Source of the DNA: Hirsutella rhossiliensis
Lineage: Eukaryota; Ascomycota; Sordariomycetes; Hypocreales; Ophiocordycipitaceae
Direction of reading: 5' to 3'
Length of the DNA: 64,000 nt
Assembly (NCBI RefSeq): GCF_020360975.1
Contig: NW_025408689.1
Span: 558,001-622,000 of the forward strand
A program made the translations under genes and the position numbers. Position 1 is the first letter of the stretch. The number at the start of each line of letters is the position of its first letter. Of this stretch, positions 1-10,639 are shown piece after piece. Under the pieces are notes generated by a model. That model saw only the letters and a list, made by a program, of their open reading frames with translations, was not told the DNA's origin and made no database searches.

Positions 1-272
1 CTAAATAGTATCCTAGGCCTAGCTATAGACCTCCTTAAGAATAGCGCTATTTTCTTTAGTATACTACTATTTAAGAGTAAGAGCTTTATTTTACCTACTT
101 ACTATAGTAAAGTTAAAGTAAAAAGTAGTAAAGGGCGCTTCTACGCTATAGATAAGGAAAAGTTTATAGACTAAGACTAATAAAACGTTTATAAGTAAAA
201 GTAACCTTCTTAGTATATTTATAGAGATTATTAGTACTTAATACTAATATACCTTATTAAATAGCGGGATAT
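1..272 (+). pseudogene. Unrecognised plus-strand coding relic, left part
   Basis: A plus-strand frame runs through this stretch with few stops at first (position 1 onwards reads LNSILGLAIDLLKNSAIFFS) and then several TAA/TAG of the RIP type. There is no CA or TG dinucleotide in bases 1-240. The frame is broken by insertion of element A1 at 268-272 and picks up again at 8153: removing A1 and one copy of the GATAT duplication joins the two halves in frame. I do not recognise the protein. The 5' end lies outside the window. It could be the accessory or antisense ORF of the same element as the minus-strand pol at 10640-12415, or an unrelated repeat. Confidence 0.4.
268..272. repeat. Target-site duplication of A1, left copy
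   Basis: GATAT immediately before the 5' LTR; the identical pentamer follows the 3' LTR at 8148-8152. A 5-bp duplication is normal for Ty3/gypsy integration. The perfect match shows that both LTRs come from one insertion. Confidence 0.9.
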
Positions 273-394
273 TATTACGACTACGGTCTAGCGAACCGCG
301 GGGACTAGTATATATTACGAGGACACATAACGTAAGGAGCAAGGAATATTAGACGGACCGACGGGCTAATTAAGTTTAGAGCGACGGGTTACTT

Positions 395-478
395 TAGCGC
401 TCTAACGCTCTATAGCTAGGATCGTAGGATCGCTCTAGCGCTCTAGCGCTCCTAAACGACGGGATTACCTAGCGCTCT
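395..478 (+). repeat. AGCGCTC motif cluster in A1 U3
   Basis: Several copies of AGCGCTC or a close variant lie in about 84 bp of U3, some directly adjacent (GCTCTAGCGCTCTAGCGCTC). The same cluster is in the 3' LTR near 7788-7870. Its position just upstream of the TATA box suggests promoter or enhancer repeats; function is inferred. CpG-rich GCGC words lack CpA and so are poor RIP targets. Confidence 0.5.
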
Positions 479-502
479 CGGCGATCTAGGGAAGCTCTCG
501 AG

Positions 503-511
503 ATATATAAG
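503..511 (+). promoter_or_regulatory. Probable TATA box of A1 LTR
   Basis: ATATATAAG about 20 bp upstream of the point where A1 and A2 LTR sequences become alike, which fits a TATA box ahead of the R region. A2 has a different U3 but also a GTATATATAG box at the matching place on its strand. Confidence 0.5.
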
Positions 512-756
512 GAAGGAACGGAATACTCCTTTAAATAGATAGCTCGATAGCTTTTAATATTATAATTATTATAATCTTTATTACGATCTTATCTTTAATT
601 CTAATTACTTAATTACCTAGTTATAGTCTATAGTCTATAACCTCTAACTTATTACTAACGTAATATACTTATTATTACTTAGACCACGCCCTATTATATC
701 TACTAATATAAACCCCTTAATAGGTTTATCCCTTAGGAATAATACTAGTCGTTATA

Positions 757-899
757 CGTTAAAAGCTCTTATTTAGTATAATACTGCGTTACTCTAAGTA
801 ATATCGTAACTATTAATATACCTATATAGTAAGCTAGATTAACTAACTCTAGAGCTACTATATCGCCTTAGGATATAATACGCGAGATTATTACCCTTT
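757..899 (+). other. A1 leader with putative primer-binding region
   Basis: The sequence directly after the LTR (CGTTAAAAGCTCTTATTTAG) is conserved in A2 (CATTAAAAGCTCTTATTTAG on the minus strand, just inside 55527), so the PBS is expected here. RIP prevents naming the primer tRNA. No ORF is readable. Confidence 0.45.
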
Positions 900-1760
900 G
901 ATATAAGGTATAGTTACTTAAGAACGGAGGAGGTAACGGATAAGTTAGGGACCTTAGAGAAGTAGTTAAACTAAAATAGCTAGGACTATTCGACGGTACT
1001 TACGGCACGCTTTAAGACTTTCTTACCTAACTTAAGGCTTACTACTAGTTTTACCTTACTAAACTCTCGGACTTAGTCGAAAAGGTACTTTATATAGGAA
1101 ATTATTTATCTAGAATAGTACTTACTTAGTTTAGACCTATTATAAGGGATTTTCTTAATAACTAACTAGCGCGACGAGATAATAAGATAGATAAAGTCTT
1201 TACTAGTTTCTAAGGATTTAAAGAAGCTATTATAAAGGTATTCGGAATAACTAACGAGGAATAAGAAGCTAAATAGAAACTTTAAGAACTTTAATAAAAG
1301 ATCTTAGTATTAGATTATACTACGAAGTTCCGTTAAGTTACCTTAAAACTTAACTAAGACAACGAACCTCTTATATTATAATTCTACGATAGGCTTAAAA
1401 AAGAAGTTAAGGACGAGCTCTATAAGGAAAATCGACTTAATAACCTCTTAGACTATATTACTATAGTAGTATAAATCGACGATAGATAGTATACGTAACG
1501 CTAAGAAAAGAAATAAGAAAGAGGAAACTAGAACCCTTCTTATAAAAATAACTTTAGCCGACGCGCTAACTATAAGAAAAAGCGTAAAATATAAATAGCC
1601 TAGGTATATATAATAAATCCTAGACTAATAGATTTAAGTATAATATAGAAAGGTAAAGGAAAGTATTTTAACTATAGGAAACTTAGATATTACTCTAAGG
1701 AATATAGATAACCTTATAAGGAGAAGAAAACCTACTAGATACTAGCCCTAGAAGGTAAGA
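900..1760 (+). pseudogene. gag: A1 gag (capsid and CCHC knuckle), RIP-broken
   Basis: A structural Gag protein of a Ty3/gypsy element. One frame reads GLFDGTYGTL, DFLT, LKAYY, then a helical capsid-like stretch and a basic K/R-rich tail, interrupted by TAG/TAA. Near 1655-1710 the frame gives KGKYFNYRKLRYYSKEY, the zinc knuckle C-x2-C-x4-H-x4-C in which the Cys codons (TGT/TGC) have become Tyr (TAT/TAC) and His has become Tyr, exactly the RIP direction. A2 has the same knuckle at 54582-54638 on the minus strand. The start codon cannot be fixed because ATG is expected to become ATA. Confidence 0.85.
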
Positions 1761-3370
1761 AACACTTAAACGCTATTAATAAATAAGAACTAAAGTATAA
1801 ACTCCTTAGTTAGACTATATACTACGACGATAAATATACAGTATACCTAAGCGATAAGAACGGTACTAAATAGTTCTTAAAGCTATAAAAGAAAACCCTT
1901 ATAATAATATAATAAAGGGATCCTAAAATATAGAAATAAGTTAAATTTATAGAACTAAAATACCCCTATCTTAAAGGAGTCTCTTAAGACTAGATTAGGA
2001 AGAACGGTAAATAATTCTAGGAAGATATATAAAACAAAAATCGATAATAACGATAGGCAGTCTATAAATAATATAATAAAGAAGATATAGATATAGCCCT
2101 TATACTTATAAAACTTAGATAATAACCTAAGAAAGAAAAACGAAGTATCGACGATATAAGCTTTAAAGAATAAGAAATACCTAGAGAAACGGAAGATAAG
2201 AACGAACTTATACTACTACCCTCGCTACTAAGGGAAAATACTATAATTAGAGAATACGCTCTATACTTTAAAGAATTTAAAGAAATACTTAAAATTAAAA
2301 CTTAATAAATACCTTAAATTCTTATAGAAAACTAATAAGCTATATTAATTCGGTATTAACTAGTACTATATAGAGGAGACTATACTATAGCTATCGCCGT
2401 AGTCGATACTTTTATAGCTCTATAACGAGAATAGTAACTATAAGGAGAATTTTTAAATAACCTAAGAATAGTACTTAGTTATAAAGAATATAAGTATATT
2501 TTATAGATCTTATACGTTTACTTAGACTATATAATATACTTCTAGATAAAGGTATAATATAACGCCTTCTTAGTTAGATTTAAAGGATAAGTACTTTCGA
2601 AACCCTACCTAAGTATAAAACTAAACTACTAGAAAATTAATTAACGCTACCTAAACGACTAAGTTATATTATTAGAACCTAATTACGGCACGCTACTTAA
2701 ATACCGCGATAATTACGGTTTATTAATAAGATATCTTTTAGAGATATATAAAATCTATAAACACGCTAAAATAAAGGAATAGTATAACGCTACTTACTTT
2801 AAGGGATCCGAACCCTTAATCTTTTAAAGACTTATATAATAAGTTAAATACGATAAAGAAGATTATAATAAATATATATACCTAAACTATAGAGTTTATA
2901 AATACAAAAAAGTATAAGTATAGTATAAACGATATAATAGTATACTAAAATATTATTAGTAATACGTACGAAGGCTATAAGCCGTATTTAACTAAGGAAA
3001 AATCGATATAGAAATACTATACGAAAAATAAAAAGACGCTAAATAAAAACTTAACCTTTAGTATAAAAACGAATAGAATTATAAAGTATAGTATATAATT
3101 AACTATAAAGTAGTATAATATAAATAATATAGTATTAAGAAATAAGAAATCTTTAATTAGCTATAAGAAATTAGTCTCTTAAGCCCTAATATAATACTAT
3201 ACGACGAAAATATAAAGAAACGATATTAATAATAAATTAAAGAAGAATACCTAAATAAAACGAATAAGGACTAAGTAAAAAATAAGGTACGCTATCTATA
3301 AAAGGGCTATAAACTAGCACGATATAATAAGATCTAAGGACCCTATATATAGTAATAGTAAGCTATAGCG
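1761..3370 (+). pseudogene. A1 gag-pol linker region, RIP-broken
   Basis: Between the knuckle and the protease motif a long plus-strand coding stretch continues with scattered TAA/TAG. It is rich in K, E, I, Y and N, with stretches such as SKPYLSIKLNY and EPNYGTLLKYRDNYGLLIRY. The same stretch exists in A2. I recognise no domain; it may be a long Gag C-terminus or pol N-terminus. Confidence 0.55.
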
Positions 3371-6300
3371 ACTAAATAGTATTAGATATCTAAATCGCGG
3401 GATATTACGTATATATACTTTTAGACTATAGCGCGATAGGTAATTATATTTTACCGTTAATCGTTACTAACTTATATAAAGATATAAAAAAGATCTATAT
3501 AAACTTACGAATATTAAAGGAGAGGCCTTTAACTATAATAACGGAATTATTAATATAAAGATTAATTACCTCGATATTAATATCTAGGGCTATAATAAAC
3601 GAGTTAACTTCGATATTATAGATATTAAAGAACACGACCTTATATTAGGACTTCTATAGCTATAGGAGAGTAACCTACTAATTAACTAGAAAACTAGCTA
3701 GCTACGTTAGAATAAAGACGTAAGTTTCTAAGACTAGTAGATTTAAAAGAAAGTAAAATTTTACGATAATTTAGCTACTAAATAGGATAAAAGGGATAAC
3801 CGTTTAAGTAAATTATTATAGGCTTTAGCGATATAAACGAAAATAGTAACTAAACTAGCGGATATAATAAAATCGACTAATAAGACCTACGTACTAACTA
3901 ATATAGCTATATAACCTAGCATCTAATATAAATAGAATAAAGGATATAATATAAAGATCTAAAGAGTTATTGCTACTTTAAGGAAAGACCTTAAATAAAT
4001 TAATAAAGAGCTTAAGTTAAGAGAAACTAGCTCTTAAAAGAAAGAATAAAGCCTATAAGATAGAATAAAGAATATCCCTTAAAAATACCGGAAATATAAT
4101 AAACTCTTTAAAGAAGAACTTAAGATAGGGTTACCTAAATATAGCTAATAAGACTATAAAATTTATCTTAAGGATAGAATAACGCCGACGTTCTATAAGA
4201 TCTATAACTTAAACGAAAAGCAACTATAAACGCTATATAACTACCTTAATAAGAATATATAAAAGGGATATATATAAACGTTAATATCCAAAGTAGGCTA
4301 CCTAGTTATATTTATTCTAAAGAAAAATAGTAAGCTATAACTAGTTATTAACTATAGACGCTTAAACGATATTATAATAAAGGACCGAATACTATTACCG
4401 CTTATATCGGAACTATAAGATCGACTATATAGTAAAAAATAGTTTATAGCCCTTAACCTTAAAGGCGCCTATAACTTAATATATATAAAAAAGGGATATA
4501 AATAGATAATAGCCTTTAAAACGAAATTCGGACTATTCGAATATCTAGTAATACTATTTAGACTTATAAATATACTAGCTACCTTTTAATAGATAATTAA
4601 TAATATCCTACGCGAATACTTAGATATCTTTATAGTAGTATACTTAGATAATATCTTAATCTTCTCGGACACCCTAAAAGAATATAAAGAACACGTTTAT
4701 AAGGTACTCCGCGTACTTTAGAATATAAAGTTACTAGTTAAACTAAAGAAAAGTAAGTTCTATATATAGGAAGTAAACTTCCTTAGATATATAATCTTAC
4801 TAAGAGAGATATAAATATAAGAAGATAAAATTAACTTAGTTAAAGAATAGCTAACGCTAAAGAACGTTAAGGATATATAAAGTTTCCTAGGATTTATAAA
4901 TTACTACTAACGATTTATTAAAGATTTTAGAAAGATCGTAGTACTACTATATAACTTAACGAAGAAGGAAAAAGAATTTATATAGGATAATAAAGCTAAT
5001 AAAGCTTTCGAATATATTAAGACTACGATTATATAAGAACTAGTCTTAACTACCTTCGATCTAGAACGATAAATTAAAATCGAAACCGATATATTAGACT
5101 TTACTTTAGGAGTATAAATCGGATAGAAGGATAATAAAAGAAGACTATAACTAATTATATTCTACTCGAAAAAGCTATATAGCGTAGAACTTAATTACCT
5201 TATCTACGATAAAGAATTCCTTATAATTATTTAAGCTTTTAAGGAATTTCGATACTACCTTCTTAGAAGTAAATATAAAGTTAAGGTCTATATAGATTAT
5301 AAAAATATCTTATACTTTATAACTATATAATAGTTAAACGGACGATAGATCTAATAGGCCGAATATTTATTAGAATTTAACTATAAAATAATCTATAGAA
5401 AAGGAATAGAAAACGGTTAAGCTAATGCCCTTAGTCGACGAAGTAACTATAACGTAGGAGCACCTATAGCGAAAGGACAGCTCTTAGAAATCAACGAAAA
5501 CGGGAACTACTAGTAACGATAGCTAAATATAATATTTAAAGTATAACCTAATAACTCGATATACTAAAAGATCCTAAAATAGATAAAAAAATTTAAAGTA
5601 CTAAATAAATATAATATAGAATATTTAGAAGTTTTAATATATAAAAATAAAATCTAGATACTACTAGAATTACGAGATAAAGTTATATAAGATATATATA
5701 AATATCTAATATAGAGATACTAAGGAATCCGAAGAATAATAAAACGGATTAAACAATAATATAACTTCCTATAGCTTAAGGAAGTAGTATAATAGGTTAT
5801 TAAAGAATATAAACTTTACGTATAAAGTAAAGCTAAATAATATAAACTATACGGGGAATTATAACCGCTACTAGTATTAGAGAAACTATAGGATTCGATA
5901 GCTTTCGACTATATTATAAAGCTACTACCGTCGAAAGAACCTATAATTAATATTAAGTACGATAGTATATTCGTTATTACTAATAGACTAATAAAGTATA
6001 GGTATTTTTTACTATATAAAGAAGTAAGTAATATAAAAGAGCTAGTATATATATTCTTATAAATAATTATTAGTAATTATAGACTACTAAATAAGATTAT
6101 CTTTAATAAAGGAAGTATATTTATAGCTAAGTTTTAGTAAGCTCTTATAGTATAATTAAGGACGAAATATGCTTAGTATAGCTTATTACCTATAAATAGA
6201 TAGATAAATAGAACGACTTAACTAAACGCTTAAATAATATTTACGATACTATATTAGCTACGAATAAAACGATTAGGTTAAATAGCTACTAATAGCGTAA

Positions 6301-6900
6301 CTAGCTTATAATAGCTTAGTTACGGAAATAACTAAGCTCTTACTAGTATATACTAATTACGGATATAACCTAGAAGTATTTAAAGTTACTTAATAAGGAC
6401 TATAAGTAGAACGAGCGATACTATAAGTAGATTAGCTACGAAAATTATATAAAGAAATATAATAAGAACTTTAATTTATTAGAGAATAAATATCTACTTA
6501 CTATAATCGGAAAAGATTATAAGGACTAATCTTTTAAGAGGGAGATATAGTCTACCTTATACGACGAAATATTAAAATAAAACGACTAAGTAATAAATTA
6601 GATTTTAAGAAACTTAGACCGTTTAAGGTTAAGAAAACTATTTTAAAAGTTAACTATAAACTTTCGCTACTAATAATAATATAAATATACCCGATATTTT
6701 ATATCTTACTATTAAAACTAGCACTACGAAATACTAAACTATAGGAAAAAATCGAAGTCGATAACGATTAAGAATATAAAGTAGAATAAATACTAGATAT
6801 AAGAAAATAAAGTTAGTAATAAAAATACCTTATTAAGTAGAAGGGATATAGACTAAAGGAAAATACCTAGGAACTACTTAAGCATTTAACCTACTATAGT
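3371..6900 (+). pseudogene. pol: A1 pol: protease, RT, RNase H, integrase, chromodomain
   Basis: A RIP-broken polyprotein. Protease: LDYSAIGNYIL near 3420-3455, a changed D-S/C-G/S-A aspartic motif. RT: VVYLDNILIFSD near 4635-4670, the YLDD catalytic box with the second Asp changed to Asn (TGAT to TAAT). RNase H: YLIYDKEFL near 5200-5220. Integrase core: IFVITNRLIKYRYFL near 5955-6005. Integrase C-terminus: GDIVYLIRRNIK and NKLDFKKLRPFKVK near 6540-6640. Chromodomain: EYKVE, then KYLIK-KGY, then EN, near 6765-6885, as in chromoviruses, where it is thought to direct insertion to heterochromatin. All are severed by TAG/TAA stops. No indel was needed to follow the blocks I checked. Confidence 0.9.
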
Positions 6901-7733
6901 TCTCTACTTTAATAGTTTTACTAAGCGAACCCTTACTCGGAAATATAGGGTTACTAAGAATAGTATCTTAGTTTAATACGTCTAAGGCACTAAACGATTA
7001 AACCTCGCTAATAGTAATAGTTTCCTTATTTAATAAATAAACCGATTTATCTTAAAAAGAACGTATTATACTATCTTCTTTATTAATAGCTTATATACCC
7101 CGCTAAAATAACTTACTACCTCGGTCCTTTAGGAAACGCTTCTATTTCCTAATCTAAGCTAGGCGAGCTATTACTTCTTTTAATACTTCTTTTACTTTCC
7201 GTTCGTCCGAATTAATCTTTTACTATTAATTTATAATACGACGAACTAGAAAAAAGAAGGAATATTAGTAAAAAAGAATAATAGGGAAGGAAAGGGATAA
7301 AACGAACGGGCGGATGCTATATTATACCTATTATAAGAACGGCCTATAGAGGTATATTTAGAATACCGATTAAAACGCTCGCTAACTTTATAAGTTAGGC
7401 TTAACCGAAAATAATAGGAGTAAGGTATAATTTTAATACCATAGATCTCGGTCTAGGATACTAGCTCCGATCGTTAACGCGATTTATCGGAATTATAAGA
7501 ATAGGATTTTTAAATATAACTAGATATACTATTAGCAGTATATCCTAAAAGGATAAAGGAATAAGGAACGATATACTTACGCACGATGCGATAAGGGTAT
7601 ATTTATATATAGCGGCTAAGGTAGTAGGTCTTAAGGGCAAGACTAAAAGGAGGGGAGGTATCCTATTACGACTACGGTCTAGCGAACCGCGGGGACTAGT
7701 ATATATTACGAGAATACGTAACGTAGGGAGCAA
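6890..7733 (-). pseudogene. Candidate antisense ORF at the 3' end of A1
   Basis: On the minus strand from inside the 3' LTR towards pol, readable protein-like frames occur. A stop-free stretch at 7545-7733 contains TLAAIYKYTLIASCVSISFL. Further on is KETITISEV and then a tail SKTIKVENYSRLNA that overlaps the antisense of the chromodomain. A2 has a counterpart in one continuous frame (48567-49440) with the same N-terminal block (TLAAIYKYTFIALCVSISFL) and a tail SKIIEVKGRSRLSA. The middle differs, and in A1 a frame change is needed. Stop density is similar to that of the pol relic. Function unknown; nucleotide conservation near the polypurine tract is an alternative explanation. Confidence 0.4.
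7644..7663 (+). other. A1 polypurine tract
   Basis: TAAAAGGAGGGGAGGTATCC abuts the 3' LTR and would prime plus-strand DNA synthesis. The A2 equivalent on the minus strand (48576-48600) reads TAAAACGAGGGGAGATATCG. Confidence 0.8.
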
Positions 7734-8147
7734 GGAATATTAAATAGACCGACGGGCTAATTAAGTTTAGAGCAACGGGTTACTTTAGCGCTCTAACGCT
7801 CTATAGCTAGGATCGTAGGATCGCTCTAGCGCTCTAGCGCTCCTAGACGATAGGATTACCTAGCGCTCTCGGCGATCTAGGGAAGCTCTTAAGATATATA
7901 AAGAAGGAACGGAATACTCCTTTAGATAGATAGCTCGATAGCTTTTAATATTATAATTATTACGATCTCTATTACGATCTTATCTCTAATTCTAATTACT
8001 TAATTACCTAGTTATAGTCTATAGTCTACGACCTCTAACTTATTACTAACGTAATATACTTATTATTGCTTAGACCACGCCCTATTATATCTGCTAATAT
8101 AAACCCCTCGATAGGTTTATCCCTTAGGAATAATACTAGTCGTTATA
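7664..8147 (+). repeat. A1 3' LTR
   Basis: 484 bp, the same length as the 5' LTR; differences from it are mainly transitions (for example GACGGACC/AATAGACC near 7742). It ends GTCGTTATA and is followed by the GATAT duplication. Confidence 0.93.
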
Positions 8148-8152
8148 GATAT
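8148..8152. repeat. Target-site duplication of A1, right copy
   Basis: GATAT directly after the 3' LTR, identical to 268-272. Confidence 0.9.
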
Positions 8153-9320
8153 TACCTTTAAAGACGCTTAGATAATATATAAGGGCGTTAAAAAGATAAA
8201 CGGATTTACTAGGAATAAGGCCTGCTAAGAAGAGTATATTATCGATATATATAACTTTCTCTATAAAGCTATTAATAAACGATAATCTATAAGCTTTAGC
8301 TTTAGCGCGATAGTTAAGATCTTAATAAAAGGTATCGAGAACGTAGTATACCCCTTACCTTACTTACTATTAGTTTATACCGACTACTAAAGGGAACCTA
8401 TCTAAAATATAGAAGATAGATATATAAAGTACTATAAATACCTAAATAATAATAAGTATTTAATTAAGTTTACTATTCTTACCTTTAACCTTAGTTACTT
8501 TATATATAAATAAATATATATAACTAAAGTTATTAACTTTTTAGTAGGACTAAATAAAAAGGGACTTTACTAAGGAGCGTTCTTTTAAGACTATAAGAAA
8601 GGAAACTTAGTTATTTTTAATACTTAGAAAAAGGGACGGTATACTAGACTCTATACGTTCTTATAAGTATAGTAATAGTTTCTTTATATCCTTTAAGTTC
8701 CTTATAACTTTACTTATACGCTAGTCCTTTATACTACTTAATAAGAAAGGTAGGAATATAGCTACTTAGCCTTAATAGTAATCTAATACTAAGTTAAAGG
8801 TATAGTTAGGCTATACCTTAAGATAATTAAATAGTAATACTTAAAGGTTAAAGTAATTTTAAAGTAAAGGTATAAGGTAATATAAGAAGCTTTATATATA
8901 AATAAAATCTTATACTAAGACTAGTATTTCTTTAAGCTAGATAAAAAGATAAGTATAAAAGGCTATATCGATAAGCTAATATATAAAATCTAAGCTATCG
9001 CGGTAAATAAACTTAATTATATATAAGTAATATTATAAGGTAGTAGAGTTTCCTAGTAGTTTAATAATAAGGTTAGATAACTATAAAGGATATTATTTAA
9101 TTAAGGTTTAATAACTTTTAGCGGAGTCTTTCTTATAAGGAATCTTAGGTATAAACGGATTTACTAATATAACTATATTATTCTAGGAGATTAAGAAGAA
9201 TAAGACCTCTAGGAAGTCCTAGAAGTAGTTAACCTTTAAGAGAGGCCTAGCGGATAAAAACTACTACTTTAAAGAAATATAAAACTAGCTTATATAGTAA
9301 AGAGAGTAAGAAAAAAGCTA
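8153..9320 (+). pseudogene. Unrecognised plus-strand coding relic, middle part
   Basis: A continuation of the frame interrupted by A1. It reads ITFKDA, IIYKGVKKINGFTRNKAC, EEYIIDIYNFLYKAINKR, SFSFSAIVKILIKGIENVVY, NIEDRYIKYYKYLNNNKY and FLVGLNKKGLY, separated by TAG/TAA stops that fit lost CAG, CAA or TGG codons. The order of Lys, Glu, Asp and aromatic residues is protein-like and not what neighbouring frames show. I do not recognise the family. It lies convergent to the minus-strand gypsy pol at 10640-12415, so it could be an accessory ORF of that element, or a different transposon. Confidence 0.4.
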
Positions 9321-9589
9321 ACTATACTAGCTACCCTTATAAAGTAACCTAACTTAATCGCTTAAGCTATACGCGGTTTCTTTATAAAACTCCTCCTTAA
9401 AAAGACCCCTAACTATTTAATTACGCTAATAGGAATCGAGAATAGGCCTAGACCTTTATTACTTTAAGCGTTAACTAAATTAAGCTCCTTATCTAAACTA
9501 AGTAGCCTTTCCCTAAGTAACCTTAAGATAGAATCCTTATAATAAAGTCTATAAAGAAAAGAGCTAAGCGCCCTTACTAGTCCTTTTAT
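9321..9589. other. RIP-degraded spacer
   Basis: No frame or repeat boundary that I can support; stops are dense in the frames I checked. Confidence 0.3.
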
Positions 9590-10200
9590 TTATATAGAAA
9601 CGACGCCTTTATTTTCCCTTTTAAATATATAGCTAATTAAGCTTACTCCTTACCCGCTACTAATAACTCCTTTAAACGTATATAGGAGTAAAAGACTTAT
9701 AACTATACCCCTACTAATAGCCTAATAAGAAGCTAGTAAGGAAGAAAGGTAGATAGCGCGGCTACTAACTCGCCTTAGGACTCTAAAATTATTAGGCGCT
9801 CGGTTAATTACCTTAAGGCTAAAGACTTTAGTAATGCCTATAGCGCGCCTTATTACTCCCTAAAAACAAAGTATAGTAATAGCCTCTCTAGCTATAGTCC
9901 TTATAATATTTATATTAAGCTTTAAACCCTCCTAGGTTAAAAGAGTTAAAAACTTAGGAATATATTAAAACTATTACTAGGATATTAATAACTATAATTC
10001 TATATATTTATATAAGACTACTAGCGATATAATAATAATTAGTTTATAAGACTCTATAGCTTATTTAATCTAGCTATATTTAAAGCTATAGACTAGTAAA
10101 GACGCTAACTACTTTATTTCCTTAATACCCTTAGGAATAATAAGCGCGAATACTTAGGAGCGTATATAAGGGGTAGTAGATAATTATTTAAAGAAGGAAG
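9590..10200 (+). pseudogene. Unrecognised plus-strand coding relic, right part
   Basis: A plus-strand frame reads LFSLLNI, LLTRLRTLKLLGARLITL, VIASLAIVLIIFILSFKP and TSKDANYFISLIPLGIISAN with RIP-type stops. It may be the C-terminal part of the relic at 1-272/8153-9320 after a frameshift or intron, or a separate ORF. No family was recognised. Confidence 0.3.
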
Positions 10201-10639
10201 TACGCTAGTAAAGATAGGAAAGAGCTAAATAAGTAGCTTATAAGTAAAGAGATAAATAAATAATATAAAGGGAAGGGATTATAGTAAAGAAGAAAAGTTC
10301 TATTAATAGTTTATTTACTTACTTATATACTTAGGAAGAGAGCCTTACCTATTATTATCGCGCTTTTTCTATTAGTATCTTAGGTTAAAAAGTCGCTAAG
10401 GATAAGTTTAATAAGTAAGATCGTACCCCTATATATATTAGCCTATTAAAAGGATAAGACCCTTAGTACTCCTTATTTAACTTACTTTTAAGTATACTTA
10501 AAGGCTTTATAAAGACCTTAATTATTTAATAAGGTATCTTCCTTAATTATAGTTAATTTAAATTTTTATTTTTCCCCTTTTAAAGTAAAGGCCGCTAGTT
10601 ACGTAACTTTAATAGAAATAAAGAAGTATAAAGTAAAGA
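10201..10639. other. RIP-saturated spacer
   Basis: AT-rich sequence with no readable domain in either strand and no LTR-like ends found. Confidence 0.3.

Larger units (their letters stand above)
273..756 (+). repeat. A1 5' LTR
   Basis: A 484-bp direct repeat with 7664-8147. It begins TATTACGACTACGG and ends ACTAGTCGTTATA; pre-RIP ends would be TG and CA. The first ~255 bp (U3) is specific to A1, while from about 529 the sequence (TTTAAATAGATAGCTCGATAG onward) is shared with A2, which marks the likely R start. Confidence 0.93.
273..8147 (+). mobile_element. Ty3/gypsy chromovirus A1, complete but RIP-inactivated
   Basis: A full-length 7.9-kb LTR retrotransposon. It has two 484-bp LTRs starting TATTACGAC (TG changed to TA) and ending GTCGTTATA, and a perfect GATAT duplication. 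The order is gag with a CCHC knuckle, a long linker, protease, reverse transcriptase, RNase H, integrase and chromodomain, then a polypurine tract. This order plus the chromodomain defines the chromovirus branch of Ty3/gypsy. Every domain carries TAG/TAA stops, so no protein can be made. A second member, A2, lies on the minus strand at 48127-55975; the two share internal sequence and the R-U5 part of the LTR but have different U3 regions. A1 is inserted in an unrecognised plus-strand coding relic. Confidence 0.93.
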
